Shown here: positions 1 through 15,119 of the stretch, one piece after another
Numbering within the stretch: the first letter of the stretch is position 1
Layout: the number at the start of each line of letters is the position of its first letter
Assembly: GCF_020921035.1 (NCBI RefSeq)
Contig: NC_063150.1
Location: 34,333,826-34,397,825 of the forward strand
Length of the DNA stretch: 64,000 bases
Source of the DNA: Rhodamnia argentea
Lineage: Eukaryota; Streptophyta; Magnoliopsida; Myrtales; Myrtaceae
Reading direction: 5' to 3'
Position numbers and translations under genes: made by a program
The notes under the pieces: model-generated
Database searches by the model: none
Seen by the model: the letters and a program-made list of their open reading frames with translations, nothing else
Told to the model about the DNA's origin: nothing

Positions 1-5
1 AGAAG

Positions 6-220
6 CTCTTCCTAAATGAGAAGAACCCAAGCTTACCACTAAAGAGGCATGGCTTATCGCCAACGACCCTCCTATTGATCTTTCTCATTAAGCACAAAGA
101 CTGGTGCTTTTTCCCCCTATGATCGTCAAAAACCTCTTCCTAAATGAGAAGAACATAAGCTTACCACTAAAGAGCACGGCTCATCACCCACTGATCTTCC
201 TATTGATCTTTCTCGAACAA
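6..220. repeat. Imperfect direct repeat, two ~85-bp units, period ~128 bp
   Basis: The block beginning CTCTTCCTAAATGAGAAGAA at 6 recurs at 134. Both units continue through a near-identical AAGCTTACCACTAAAGAG stretch to CCTATTGATCTTTCTC. No protein is recognised in either. The rest of 220-710 holds no gene that I can support and probably includes the 3' UTR of the minus-strand gene that ends at 711. Confidence 0.7.
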
Positions 221-710
221 AGACACTATCTCATTGCAGTTGCAATTCGGCTGAAAACAACAACTCCAGATCTAATCATCACATCCTGAATCTCAATCCC
301 ACTGAATTAGTTAGAAGGGAAGTCTTTGAGTTATCCTAGAAAATAGCTTTCACTTGGCAATACATTTCATCAATTAGGCGGATCACCCAGATAAAATCGC
401 ACCATCTGAACTTCCACTGATCCGACCAACAAGAAAGTGCAAATCACAATTCTCTGCCCAAGATCTAAATTTCGAGACCCATCGAACAACCAAATTTGTT
501 CTCAATTCAGTTGCAACAGATGGAGCAATAAAAACTCCTCCGCTATTTTGCATCAATGTATACTTTCTTGGCAAGCATAACGAAGGAAAAGAACTCCAAA
601 ATACATGGAAGCTAAAAAGAAAGAAAGAAGATCGAACTATACAGAGCAAACACAGAAGAGACAATAGGTATTGCCACAAAAGTTGGAATCACCATCGCGA
701 GGGCGAGCCT

Positions 711-1007
711 CTAGCTGCGTGGCGAGGGCCCGAGGCGCCGCTCGACGCGATCCCGTTGCTCGCTGAACCGTCGGGCGAGGTAGGTCTCGAGGATCTCCAT
801 GACGGAGACGAAGCGCTTCATCTCCTCCAACCGCCGGCTGAGCTCGGCCTCGCGGGCCCTGGCCCGAGCCAGGCGCGCCTCCGTCTCGGCGAGGCGGCTC
901 CGCAGGTCCTCCGCCGCCGCCGCCGCGTCCGCGTTCTGGGGGTCCGCGGCGGCGGCGGCGAAATGGTCCTTGGAGAAGGGCCTCTGGTGGTGGCGGCCGT
1001 AGCACAT
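711..1007 (-). CDS. SKIP34-like small coiled-coil protein (SKP1-interacting partner 34 family)
   Basis: Single-exon, 98-residue protein read on the minus strand from an ATG at 1007 to a TAG at 711-713. It starts MCYGRHHQ, has an Ala-rich low-complexity stretch (about residues 17-33), then a charged heptad-like helix with the blocks RLAETEARLARARAREAEL and EEMKRFVSVMEILETYL, typical of the small plant SKIP34 proteins, which were found as partners of the SCF subunit SKP1/ASK. There is no signal peptide or membrane segment. The coding DNA is very GC-rich compared with the flanks, so overlapping frames on both strands are also open; the ordered coiled coil marks the real frame. The family name comes from memory of the Arabidopsis protein. 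An adaptor or assembly role in ubiquitination is inference. Confidence 0.65.
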   Translation of the reverse strand: MCYGRHHQRPFSKDHFAAAAADPQNADAAAAAEDLRSRLAETEARLARARAREAELSRRLEEMKRFVSVMEILETYLARRFSEQRDRVERRLGPSPRS

Positions 1008-1145
1008 GGCGAAAGCGAAGCTTCACGAGCGGAGGCGGCGGGATTCAGTTGCGGTCTCTGGAGATGGAGAATGGCGATGACAAGCGATGAACCGGAGCGT
1101 CGCGTGGCGAGATCATTGATGAAACACCCACTGGTATTTCTTTAA

Positions 1146-2443
1146 TTGCATTAGCAAATCTATTAATGTCCAAAAAACAAATTGGTCGGTTAATTAAAAA
1201 AAAAGAAATACTTATTTTTATTAATATTTTTTATATTTTAATAATCTAAATCTTATGTAGCACGCACTTATTATTTTTTTCAAACGCATGTTTCACAACC
1301 TAAAACTATTGATGCAAATTACACATTTAGTCTTCTATAATGTTTAAATTCAGATAATACCCAATGTGAATAAAAAGAAACAAAGTACTTCTTACTTTTG
1401 CTGAAGTTAAACAAATGCTCTTCGGGTTAGATAATCAATCAAGTAAAATTTACTAGGGAAATTTTTTTCACTTTTATCATACACTATGTCATTAAGAAAA
1501 TTGAATTTGCATATTATGAAAAATACAATAGCAATTGTCTCGAAAATTTTTCAGGAAATTTATTATTATTATTTTATATTAAGATGGTTTTTTCTCAAAG
1601 AAAAAAGAATGTTTAGCGATGAGATGGAGACATTAGTAAACATATAACGTGGTCCGTGAGTTTTTTGATTTAATTAAATTTATAAGAACATTTTCTAATA
1701 GTTATTATCTAGGAAAAAAATATTGCAAGATTGGAAGACAACGGATGACTTTCAACCTCTATCTTATTATTCGAGAAAAAAAAGAAAGAAAAAACCTCTC
1801 TCTTACTAGTATTTTATTTGCAGCATTGACAAAAATGGTACTTGTTTGCATAAAATATTTGAATTGCCCATTTGACCAAAAAAAAAAAAAAAGGAAAATC
1901 TAAATTGCCCAAAGTCCTAAACTCTACATGTAGAGAACAATTAGTTGTATCTTTCAATTGACCTAATATAGTTATAAATGGTTATCATAAAAGTAAAATT
2001 TACTATCAGAAAGCTCCATCGCATCATAAAATCATATTAAAAAGATCAGATTGAACAAAAAAAAAAACTTAAAAAGAGCAATTTAAGTTTGTCATGTAAG
2101 CAATTTTCAGGTGTCAATAAACATTTTCCTATTTCATATACTAAAAGAAATTAATTGTACTTAAAAAGATAAGTTTAGGACCCGATTGTGCCCATGATTA
2201 ATTGTCAAAATGGAGATTAGAACTTTGTAAAACACTTTTTTTTATGTTGAAAACTTTGTAAATACTTATTAGTTGTTCAAAATGATCTGTCAAGTGTCTA
2301 AAAAGACTTTGTCTCACGTTAAACTCCATCATAGGATTCCGCCGACAAGGATTTGGGCAGAGGGTTCAAGAAAATTCAGGTTTGGGAATAAAACCGCTAA
2401 AACCCCGCCCCACTCTCCCCGCCGGCGACGAGCAGAACCGAGA
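1146..2443. other. AT-rich intergenic stretch, no gene seen
   Basis: About 1.3 kb of AT-rich sequence with poly-A and poly-T runs between the divergently transcribed SKIP34-like gene and the ECD homolog. It should hold both promoters, but I cannot point to a convincing TATA box. Short open frames here have no recognisable composition. Confidence 0.5.
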
Positions 2444-7518
<5,075 letters not shown>

Positions 7519-8087
7519 TCTCTCTAGCCTCTTTCAGTTTCATCATGATGCAGAGGTACTCACTGTAAATGTGTCGGTCTTTCGGCGCCTCCATATGTCG
7601 GAGGCTGCACATAACAATCTTAGAGGAGGGTCTGTGTTTTCCGGTTATCATGTCGAGGTCGCTTCCGGAATTGGAGGATATATTATAGACTAATATCATC
7701 CAAAGGGCATGTTGAGATAGATTGTGGCTGATGATTCTAATGAACAAGAATGGAAGAACTTCTCCAAGCAAGATCTTCCGTATTCAGGGTCCACCCGCTG
7801 GGCATCATGTGTACTCCGACCTTTTACTCCTGGCCGACTTCCAGACGAAATTACAACTATGCCCACATTCCCCTGATCCTCGTCAGGTCTCGCTATCCAA
7901 TCCGAACCGTTCGCTTCGCTCATCAATCTCCCATCTGACGGTCCATATCTCCCCATCAACCCCTCCTCACCACCGCCGTCATGTTCGTTTCTTTATTTAC
8001 CCTTTCCTCGTTTTACGCGAAGAATTAAGAAAAGGAGGAAAAAATCCCCGGGCGGCGGCGAGTAACCAGGCGTCCCACCACGCGCCG
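7519..8087. other. Spacer between ECD and zinc-ribbon gene, no gene seen
   Basis: Holds the ECD 3' UTR and the promoter and 5' UTR of the next gene. Open frames crossing it on both strands are short or run into the zinc-ribbon gene from upstream without conserved content. Confidence 0.4.
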
Positions 8088-8525
8088 ATGGAGGAGCAGC
8101 GGCGCGTCGGCCGCACGGCGGCGGAGCTGACGTTCTGGACGCTGTGCCCCTACTGCTACTACGCGCACGAGTACGAGAAGGCCTACGAGGAATGCTGCGT
8201 GCGGTGCGCGAACTGCAGGCGGGGCTTCCACGCGGCGGCCATCCGCGCCCCGGCGGAGCACAAGGGAGCAGGAGGGGGAGGCTATTATGACTGCCGGTTG
8301 GGGCTCTTCCCGCTGAGGTACGATTGGTGCGCGAGGGAGGATGAGGAGGTGGAGGATTACTTGGTGGAGATATCGTCGTCGGGCGACAAGCGGTGGGAGA
8401 GCCAGGCCAAGGCGGGACACGTCAATGCAGGGGCGGAAGAAGAGGGGGAGGGAATGGAGGAGGAGAGCTGCGGTGGGGAGTTGGAGTTTGAGTACGAAGG
8501 AGACGAAATTCTGGTGAGCGCTTAA
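8088..8525 (+). CDS. DnaJ-type zinc-ribbon protein without a J domain
   Basis: Single-exon, 145-residue protein starting MEEQRRVGRTAAELTFWTLC. The open frame extends 366 bp upstream, but the start at 8088 is preferred because the family signature begins just after it. Residues 15-46 match the zinc-binding segment found after the J domain in large plant DnaJ/DUF3444 proteins: TFWTLCPYC, Tyr-rich linker, then CVRCANCRRGFHA, so two CxxC pairs (Cys20/23 and Cys40/43) can bind zinc. There is no HPD-containing J domain. The C-terminal half is acidic (Glu-rich from about residue 115). It may be a stand-alone member of this family or a fragment of a larger ancestor; a chaperone-adaptor role is only inference. 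Confidence 0.65.
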   Translation: MEEQRRVGRTAAELTFWTLCPYCYYAHEYEKAYEECCVRCANCRRGFHAAAIRAPAEHKGAGGGGYYDCRLGLFPLRYDWCAREDEEVEDYLVEISSSGDKRWESQAKAGHVNAGAEEEGEGMEEESCGGELEFEYEGDEILVSA

Positions 8526-8571
8526 TGGATTATATTCTCAACCTCGTCTTTGGGTCGATGTTGATACAAGT

Positions 8572-8611
8572 CACACACACACACTCTCTCTCTCTCTCTC
8601 TCGATCTCTCT
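8572..8611. repeat. Compound (AC)n(TC)n microsatellite
   Basis: An AC run followed directly by about nine TC units, just 3' of the zinc-ribbon stop codon and so probably in its 3' UTR. Confidence 0.85.
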
Positions 8612-9780
8612 TTGGTTGCGAAAACAGGGGAAGTGTACAGCGAGGTTAAAAAAGGTTAGCTGACAATGACATTGCTGATTTTTTTGAATTCCATTTGCTG
8701 GTTTGCGTTGGAGAGTTGTTTATAGATTGTTGCGGCTTCTTCCTTATCTTTTCCGAAGCACCGGCAGCAGAAGTCGTGGTTCGCGTCTCTGTGACGCCCC
8801 CTGTTTTTTTTTTCCTGATACGTGCCCGTCTGATTCAAATACTCTTCTTTTGAACTAATGTATCTGGGAAAAAGCCGCGACGAATGAGGATACCCATGTT
8901 ACAAAGTCAAAGGTGATGCAATCTATACCACGGTTGGATGAGCAGCAAGGACCGGAACCCCCCGTGTTTCGAGAAATCTAACACCCCCCCGGGCCCTGCA
9001 GCCCCGGGCCATCACTTTCTTAGCCACCACAGAGAATTTCCGCTTCTGCTTTTACCGATTCCGCTCGAATATGTGGCGGCATTTACTTTGTGGCAGTCGA
9101 CTGATTCGTCCACCCCCGCGCCCGCATCATAACACCGAGGAACAGTGCTCTGATAACTGAAGGACCAAATTGGTTGTCTTAAACATGCCAAAAATTCGTA
9201 AAGACTGGTTTCATTAGCAACATAGCCGGTCGGATAATATAAGCAAACCACTGTATACTTTGAATTACATGTAAACACGAGATGCATGTGCGGCAAACGA
9301 ATCTTTCCCCCCTCCTACCGATTAACCACAATTGCCTCCACTGCATAGATGCAATTACTTCGATCAATCCTATTGATTTCACAAGGTGCTCTCTGTGACG
9401 ACGACTAATCCATCGGAATCTCCCGAATGACTCCACACTACAAGTAAATCAACCCTTTGGGAATTCTTCAACCATGGATGCCTGGTTACCATTGTCGAGC
9501 AAGATCAATAACAGGCCACGGTCTCGGTAACCATGATCAAGAGAGCATCTACCCACCTGAAATGTTTCCAGTGTAATATCACTTGTCAATCAAGAAAAAC
9601 AAGAGACCAAAAAATAAAATTACAAGGACAGTTGGTCTAATGATACTTGGAAGTGAGGATATCTGGAATTGAACACAAATAATTGGATCGCGCCTTCACA
9701 GAAGAATATTGCACTATGTCTCGTTAGGTTTCAATTGTATGCCGCACATATTGGGCCAATCTATCTGGGGAGTCCGGCTT
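8612..9780. other. Intergenic, no gene seen
   Basis: About 1.2 kb between the zinc-ribbon gene and the 105-bp tandem repeat. The open frames on both strands are short and show no family signature. Confidence 0.4.
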
Positions 9781-9990
9781 CCCTGCCTTCTCTTTAGGCT
9801 ATATTGTCTTGCTGCTGAGCTTTTTCTATTTAAGGCAGACAGTAACCATTTCTTTTGGGTAGCATCGTCATCGAGTAAATCGAATCCCTGCCTTGTCTTT
9901 AGACTATATTGTCTTGCTGCTGAGCTTTTTCTATTTAAGGCAGACAGTAACCATTTCTTTTGGGTAGCATCGTCATCGAGTAAATCGAAT
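9781..9990. repeat. Tandem duplication, 2 x 105 bp
   Basis: Units 9781-9885 and 9886-9990 begin CCCTGCCTT and end AAATCGAAT, with two differences visible by eye (C/G and G/A near the start). The block lies just beyond the stop codon of the minus-strand IMPACT-family gene, so it may be in its 3' UTR. Near-identity implies a recent duplication. Confidence 0.9.
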
Positions 9991-10107
9991 CCCATTAACT
10001 TTGTCCCAGGGAGAAAATTTACCTGTTATTTACCAGCATCCTGTCATCACAGGATCAGACGCACGGACAAGACCGTCCCACAGAAAACATAGATGAGCAA
10101 GAGTCCG

Positions 10108-12299
10108 TCAGGATTTATACAATGGAACATCGCGACCACAATTTGCTTTGATAGCTTCTTCCAATTTCTCCATCTGGTCGTAATCAACCTTGAAGGTAAC
10201 CATGGTAGTAACGTCTTTACCAGTCTCATAGTCCTGCTTGACATCCTCAGCATGGAAAGCCTGTAACTGGAAAGTCGGAAAGAAATCAAATCAACAGAAG
10301 GATACTTCATGGACATAAAAAAGAGAAGAGATGTGCACTTCCGAACCACTTAAATCTAAAGGAGGCAAGGAAGCAAGGATACTCCAAGGTAAAATGCAAT
10401 TGACTTAAATATCAGGAGTACGACTACAAAAATTCGATACAAATATATACTGGCATGCCAGAAACTAAGAGCACATAATGCAAATAACTGAAGTGCATTT
10501 AAAAAAAAAACAAACAAATTCTGGCAACAAATCAGGTAAAGTTAACATGTCATAGGTCGGAAGTGCACTAGGTGAGGCAAATTTTGAGAGGTTTCCATCT
10601 GTCTAATATAGTTGGGAAAAGAAAACTCAGAGAAAGAGAAATCGCAAACCATATGAACGATGTTATCTAATTGAGTTACAAAATATAAAGATAGGGCACC
10701 CATTGGTGGATATATTCTCTCTGAATTCTATCAAACTGATCTCTACCAACTCCAACAGTGAAAACTGGCAATTTCCTTTCCTATGTGATGGATGCACAGA
10801 GAGAACTTACATGGCTGGACATCCTTAACAAAAATCTATTACCCGAAAACGCGAAAATCCTTGCGTAGCCCCTGGTGTGAAGAACAACTTGACACATCCC
10901 TAATGTTATAGATGATGAATCTGCAATGTCGACTCACCTGATGATATAGAACTCCCAATAGCTCGTAAGGAATCTCCACACCCATCGGAACCTACGGATA
11001 ATTTTACAGCATATGTCATTTCAAGTGATAAAGAGTAAAGACAATAACAAATGGAAGAAAACCTTTTCTACTCGAGTTTAAAGCTTCAATATAGACAGAA
11101 CTGAGTCTGATTCAAAACAGGAAAACGGAGATGAAGTAAGAATCTGCCAAAGGAAATTATATCGTACTTTAGATTTCACCAGACAAGTCGGGGCATTCTT
11201 TAAGCACTCTGATGCAACTCCACCGTATGCTCTCACCAGCCCTCCTGTACCTAGTTTAATACCTCCAAAGTGCCTAAATTAAGAGCATTATCAATCATGA
11301 GAATACGCATTACGCTTAGCCAAGCAGAGACAACTCAGTCTGCGATTATCTACTGTAAGTGCATCAAATGTTATATGATATGAACAATGAGATGTAGGCA
11401 AACTTAAGATAGGAAGCTTCTTCCAATAGAAACACTCTCTTCCTAATGAACTTTACCTTATAACTACAACCATCACTCTATCGATCCCTGAAGATTCAAT
11501 CGCAGAGTAAATAGGTTTTCCAGCAGTACCCGAGGGTTCTCCATCGTCATTAGACCTGTATTGAGCTCCCACCTGCCCTCCAATTTAAAGAATGAGCTGC
11601 ATCAATACAATTAGGCACAAACCGGAAAATAATTGTAATGCAGCAATCGCCCATCGGACTGAACAAAGTAACTATCACTACTAGCATTGCATATAGGCCA
11701 CACATGGGTGAAAAATTTACAAACCGAAAGCTGAAGCAAATAGGATTCGACCTGAAACACACCTTATAAGCCCAACAATTATGAGTTGCGCGCGGATCCC
11801 TGACCTAGAAACCAGCAGCAAAAACCAAAGAACCGGTCAGTCTCAACTGAAATCGAACTTCGTCAAACCAAGAACCCGAAAGATGTTTTACAAATGATTC
11901 CAGCATGTTTGCGTTCAATTCAATCAGGAAACCTTAGCACGGCCACACGGAAGATTGCACAATCAAGACGCGAAAACCCTAAAAAAGTGCCGAGAGCGAA
12001 CGAAGGGCCTCGACTAGGCTGACCTGGGAGAGAAATGAGAAGGCAGATTGCTCGTCGGAGACAGAGCCGGCGATCGCGATGAATTTGCTCTTCTTGATTT
12101 CTCTCTCGACCACGACTTTCTCCTTGATCGTCGTGTAAGCACCACCGCGGCGGCCGTTGCTGCTGGTGCCCGGGGAGGAAGCGGCGGCCGCCATGACCAT
12201 CGATCTCCGTGGACCGACGATGGCGGCGAAGAGCTGAGAGGGAGAGATACGGCGGCTCACGAGCTGGTGAAAATGGTGGTTGGAACCGTTAATACTCAT
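10108..12299 (-). CDS. IMPACT/UPF0029 (YigZ-like) domain protein, six exons
   Basis: Minus-strand exons 12024-12299, 11763-11804, 11457-11572, 11168-11273, 10938-10991 and 10108-10266 splice at GT-AG sites into 250 residues. An in-frame ATG at 12332 would add 11 residues, and another at MVMAAAASS would shorten it. The N-terminus (about 50 residues, basic and Ser-rich) could be an organelle transit peptide. Then come the family hallmarks: [25 protein letters not shown] (exon 2), [13 protein letters not shown] at about residues 115-127, and [19 protein letters not shown], which fits the UPF0029 signature. The C-terminal exons form the ferredoxin-like YigZ second domain. The eukaryotic relative IMPACT restrains GCN2 by binding GCN1, but this short RWD-less form is closer to bacterial YigZ, whose biochemical role is unclear. 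Very confident of family, not of function. Confidence 0.9.
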
Positions 12300-12332
12300 G
12301 TTTTCGCCACTTCCTAGTGACGGGCATGTCAT

Positions 12333-12929
12333 TTTTCAGAAACCGTTTTAATTAAATCAAGTCTTCTTATTGGCGAATTTTTACCTTTTTCCTGATCAAT
12401 TTCTCTGTTAAATTAAAAGAATTTTTTCGACCAAAAAACAAATTAAAAGAATTTTGACTTGCATATATTTTCTGTTCAACCCCTCCGACACTAAATCCGA
12501 TCAATTTGATCCAATGTAGCCGTCGGATCACAATGTAACATGATGCGAAGGAAAAGAAATTTCCTCCGCAGACAGGTCACGGTGGAAATTAACCTAAATT
12601 TTTTGCTTCTGTGAGCAATAGATTATGAAAATCATGCCGCTGCGCAGAAGCCTCGTCTAGGGAAAAAAGTACTTTCACAGCGGACTTCGGTGTGGTCTAT
12701 TGGCCATGTCAACTAGAATAGATCAAAATTGGCATTCGAAGGGCACGATTAGAAAATTTGTGTCGGTTTACGGCTTTGATTAGATAAATTAAAGATTTAA
12801 GGATTTAATTAGAAAGAGCTTGTAACTTATGAGATGACAAAGAAGTATTTTATCTTTTTGCTATAGTCTTACTTTTTGAGAGTTTCAAATGAGAGAGTCA
12901 ATTTACGAATGAGAACTATTATTATTACC
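12333..12929. other. Intergenic, no gene seen
   Basis: AT-rich spacer between the IMPACT-family promoter side and the first FSH relic; no gene recognised. Confidence 0.4.
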
Positions 12930-13715
12930 TTAGCTAGTTGCGATAGATTTCGGATCCCTTTCTCGATGAAATTGTTGGCAATCTCTAGGCTTCGATCATC
13001 TACGCAAGGAGCGAAACCAAGAGAAAAACTCAGCATCGACGCATTATTTAGATATTCTTAGAGCACGATGTTCCTACCACCCAACAGACAAAGAGATCAA
13101 TCCCCGATGAAATTACTATCGGAGTAATAAATATTAGATCAAATCATTGGGGATTGCTCCAATGGCCACTCTTCCTATTTGGGAAGAGGGAGATGAGAGA
13201 TACGAATTCCTACTTTTAAGAGGAGTCAGGTGGAGACACGTGAGAAGGGAGAAGGGTTTTGTAATCTGCACGTGGCATATAACGGTGTAGCTTAACTTTT
13301 ATAGTAAAATAAGATAGGATAGAACATACCAAAAAAATATTAGATCATACATTGATCTAATTACTTAAAACTTTTAGAACAGTTGACGGTGATCTCACAA
13401 AATTTCGCGTGGTATTAGAATTGCTAACTTTTTTTTAAAAGCTTAAATTGTTAACTCAAGGCGTGAAAATAAGCATTTAATAACTTAAATTTTTAGAACA
13501 GTTGGCAATGGTTTCACTAAATCTTACAATTACGAACAAAGTAGATTTTCACTACTCCTTCTTTTGCATTAATTAGTAAGTGTGAAATCAAGAACATAAG
13601 ATGAGGTTTTTCTTTTCTTTTTGGTTAAAGAAACGAGGAGTTGCGAGAAACAACCATTGGATCCACGACGAATCGGGCAGAGCAATCGCCTCTGGCTTTT
13701 GGAAATCGTTCTCGC
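12930..13715 (-). pseudogene. FSH serine-hydrolase relic (exons 5 and 6 only)
   Basis: On the minus strand 13715 to about 13646 reads GENDFQKPEAIALPDS, matching the fifth exon of the neighbouring FSH genes and preceded by an AG acceptor. 12999 to about 12930 matches their sixth exon (DRSLEIANNFIEKGIRN) with an extra codon and no stop at the usual place. Exons 1-4 are absent. The HHP.GH.IP histidine block is also lost, because similarity fades after the Asp-Pro region. This is a truncated, non-functional copy at the downstream end of the array. Confidence 0.75.
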
Positions 13716-13744
13716 CTGACGACACTTCATTATTCACTTCTTAG

Positions 13745-14430
13745 GGTGCGCTTTTTTGAGCGGAAATGTTTTTTGGCAAATGTTTTTCCAGACTTTCACT
13801 CATTTGGTTCGTTGAAAATAACTTAGTCAATAGAAAATCGATCAATGGAAGATTCATGCATAAAATTACGAAAGTTAATTCCTAAAATTTGAAGAGGTGA
13901 AAACACTTTTCAGAATTGCTCATGTCGATTTTTTTTTAAATAATTTAATGTTATTTTTACATCTCATATTTTATATTTTTCTTATTCTTCTTTCACCGGT
14001 CGCTTGGCCTCGACAACGCTTGGCGACCCGACCACACTAGATCGAGCCTTGCCGACTCTCGGGTAAGCTCGACCTCATGTGGCCGGTTGCCATCGAAGAG
14101 ATGGAGCCTTGTCGGTCGCTCGGCAAGCTCAAGCTCGCTGGCCTCTTAGTGAGCTTGACCTTGTGCTGTCGGTCGTTGGCCATCGTCGAGGCGACGATCG
14201 GTGAAGGAAGAAGAAAAAGGAAAAAAGAAATAGAAAAAGAAAAAGAAAAAGAAAAAGTATAAAATAAATCTATAACATAAGAAATAAATTTTTAGAATTT
14301 AATTTTTTTTGTATCTGATAAAGTCATGAGATTGAAATCATTTTCTAAATGAGATATTAACACCGAACAACTTTTTTTTGTCACATATCACCAAACAAAC
14401 CATTTTCTTGAAAAATGATTCCCCAAACAA
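13745..14430. mobile_element. Probable non-autonomous inverted-repeat element with GC-rich core
   Basis: AT-rich arms containing TTTGGCAAATG/CCAAACAAATG-type sequence surround a pyrimidine tract, a GC-rich core (about 14000-14200, CTCG/GGCC-rich) and a purine tract (GGAAGAAGAAAAAGG onward). The same core architecture recurs elsewhere in the window. Exact ends are not clear by eye. Confidence 0.4.
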
Positions 14431-14444
14431 ATGCATAGGTGACG

Positions 14445-14740
14445 AGTTGTCAATTTAGTTATAAATCTTATGATTTTTTTGTTAATTTAGTCCTAGATAT
14501 TTCAATTATTTTCAATTTAATCTTAAACCTTGTCAATGTAGTCCTTTCGACCAATTATTCAAATAATATTTTTAGGATCGAATCGATAAAACTTCAAAAA
14601 AATTTAAGACTAAATTGATACAATTGAAAGGTTTAGGACTAAATTGTCAAATCTTCATAAAGTTTAGGATTACATTAGCATAGTTAAAAGGTTTCTAACT
14701 GAATTGGTCATCGTACCATAGATTTAGGACTTTTGAATAA
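14445..14740. mobile_element. Short palindromic MITE-like element
   Basis: The left half carries TTTAGTCCTAGA and TCAATTTAATC; the right half carries the complements (GGTTTAGGACTAAATTG and relatives). The whole folds as a long AT-rich hairpin. Related short copies occur at 18890-19040 and 57110-57360. Confidence 0.5.
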
Positions 14741-15119
14741 ATATCTCGATTTATATCTGGCTTATGATGTATTTCATAATTTAGGTGCAAGACGGACGTA
14801 GAGTAACTGCAACGGCGCACAACATTTAGATCCTAAAGCGAAAAGCGCCCGGTTCACGTGATCTTGCTATTGCCCCATTTTCCGATAGATCTTTTAGCAA
14901 TGCTACTAAATTTTGGAGAAATTACAAGCTACCTCATTCTTGGTTTTTTTTTTTTTTTTTTTTTGTCCATAGAAGGAGGTACCACACAAATATGCAAACT
15001 GTTGAGAGATGAACTTTCCATGGCTTACTCTTCAATCTTTGTAGAGGTTAAAAAACGATAGCCAAAACACAAATGAAAAATTGTTATTATCTCCTTTGCT
15101 TGTCAGGAGAAAGAATAAC

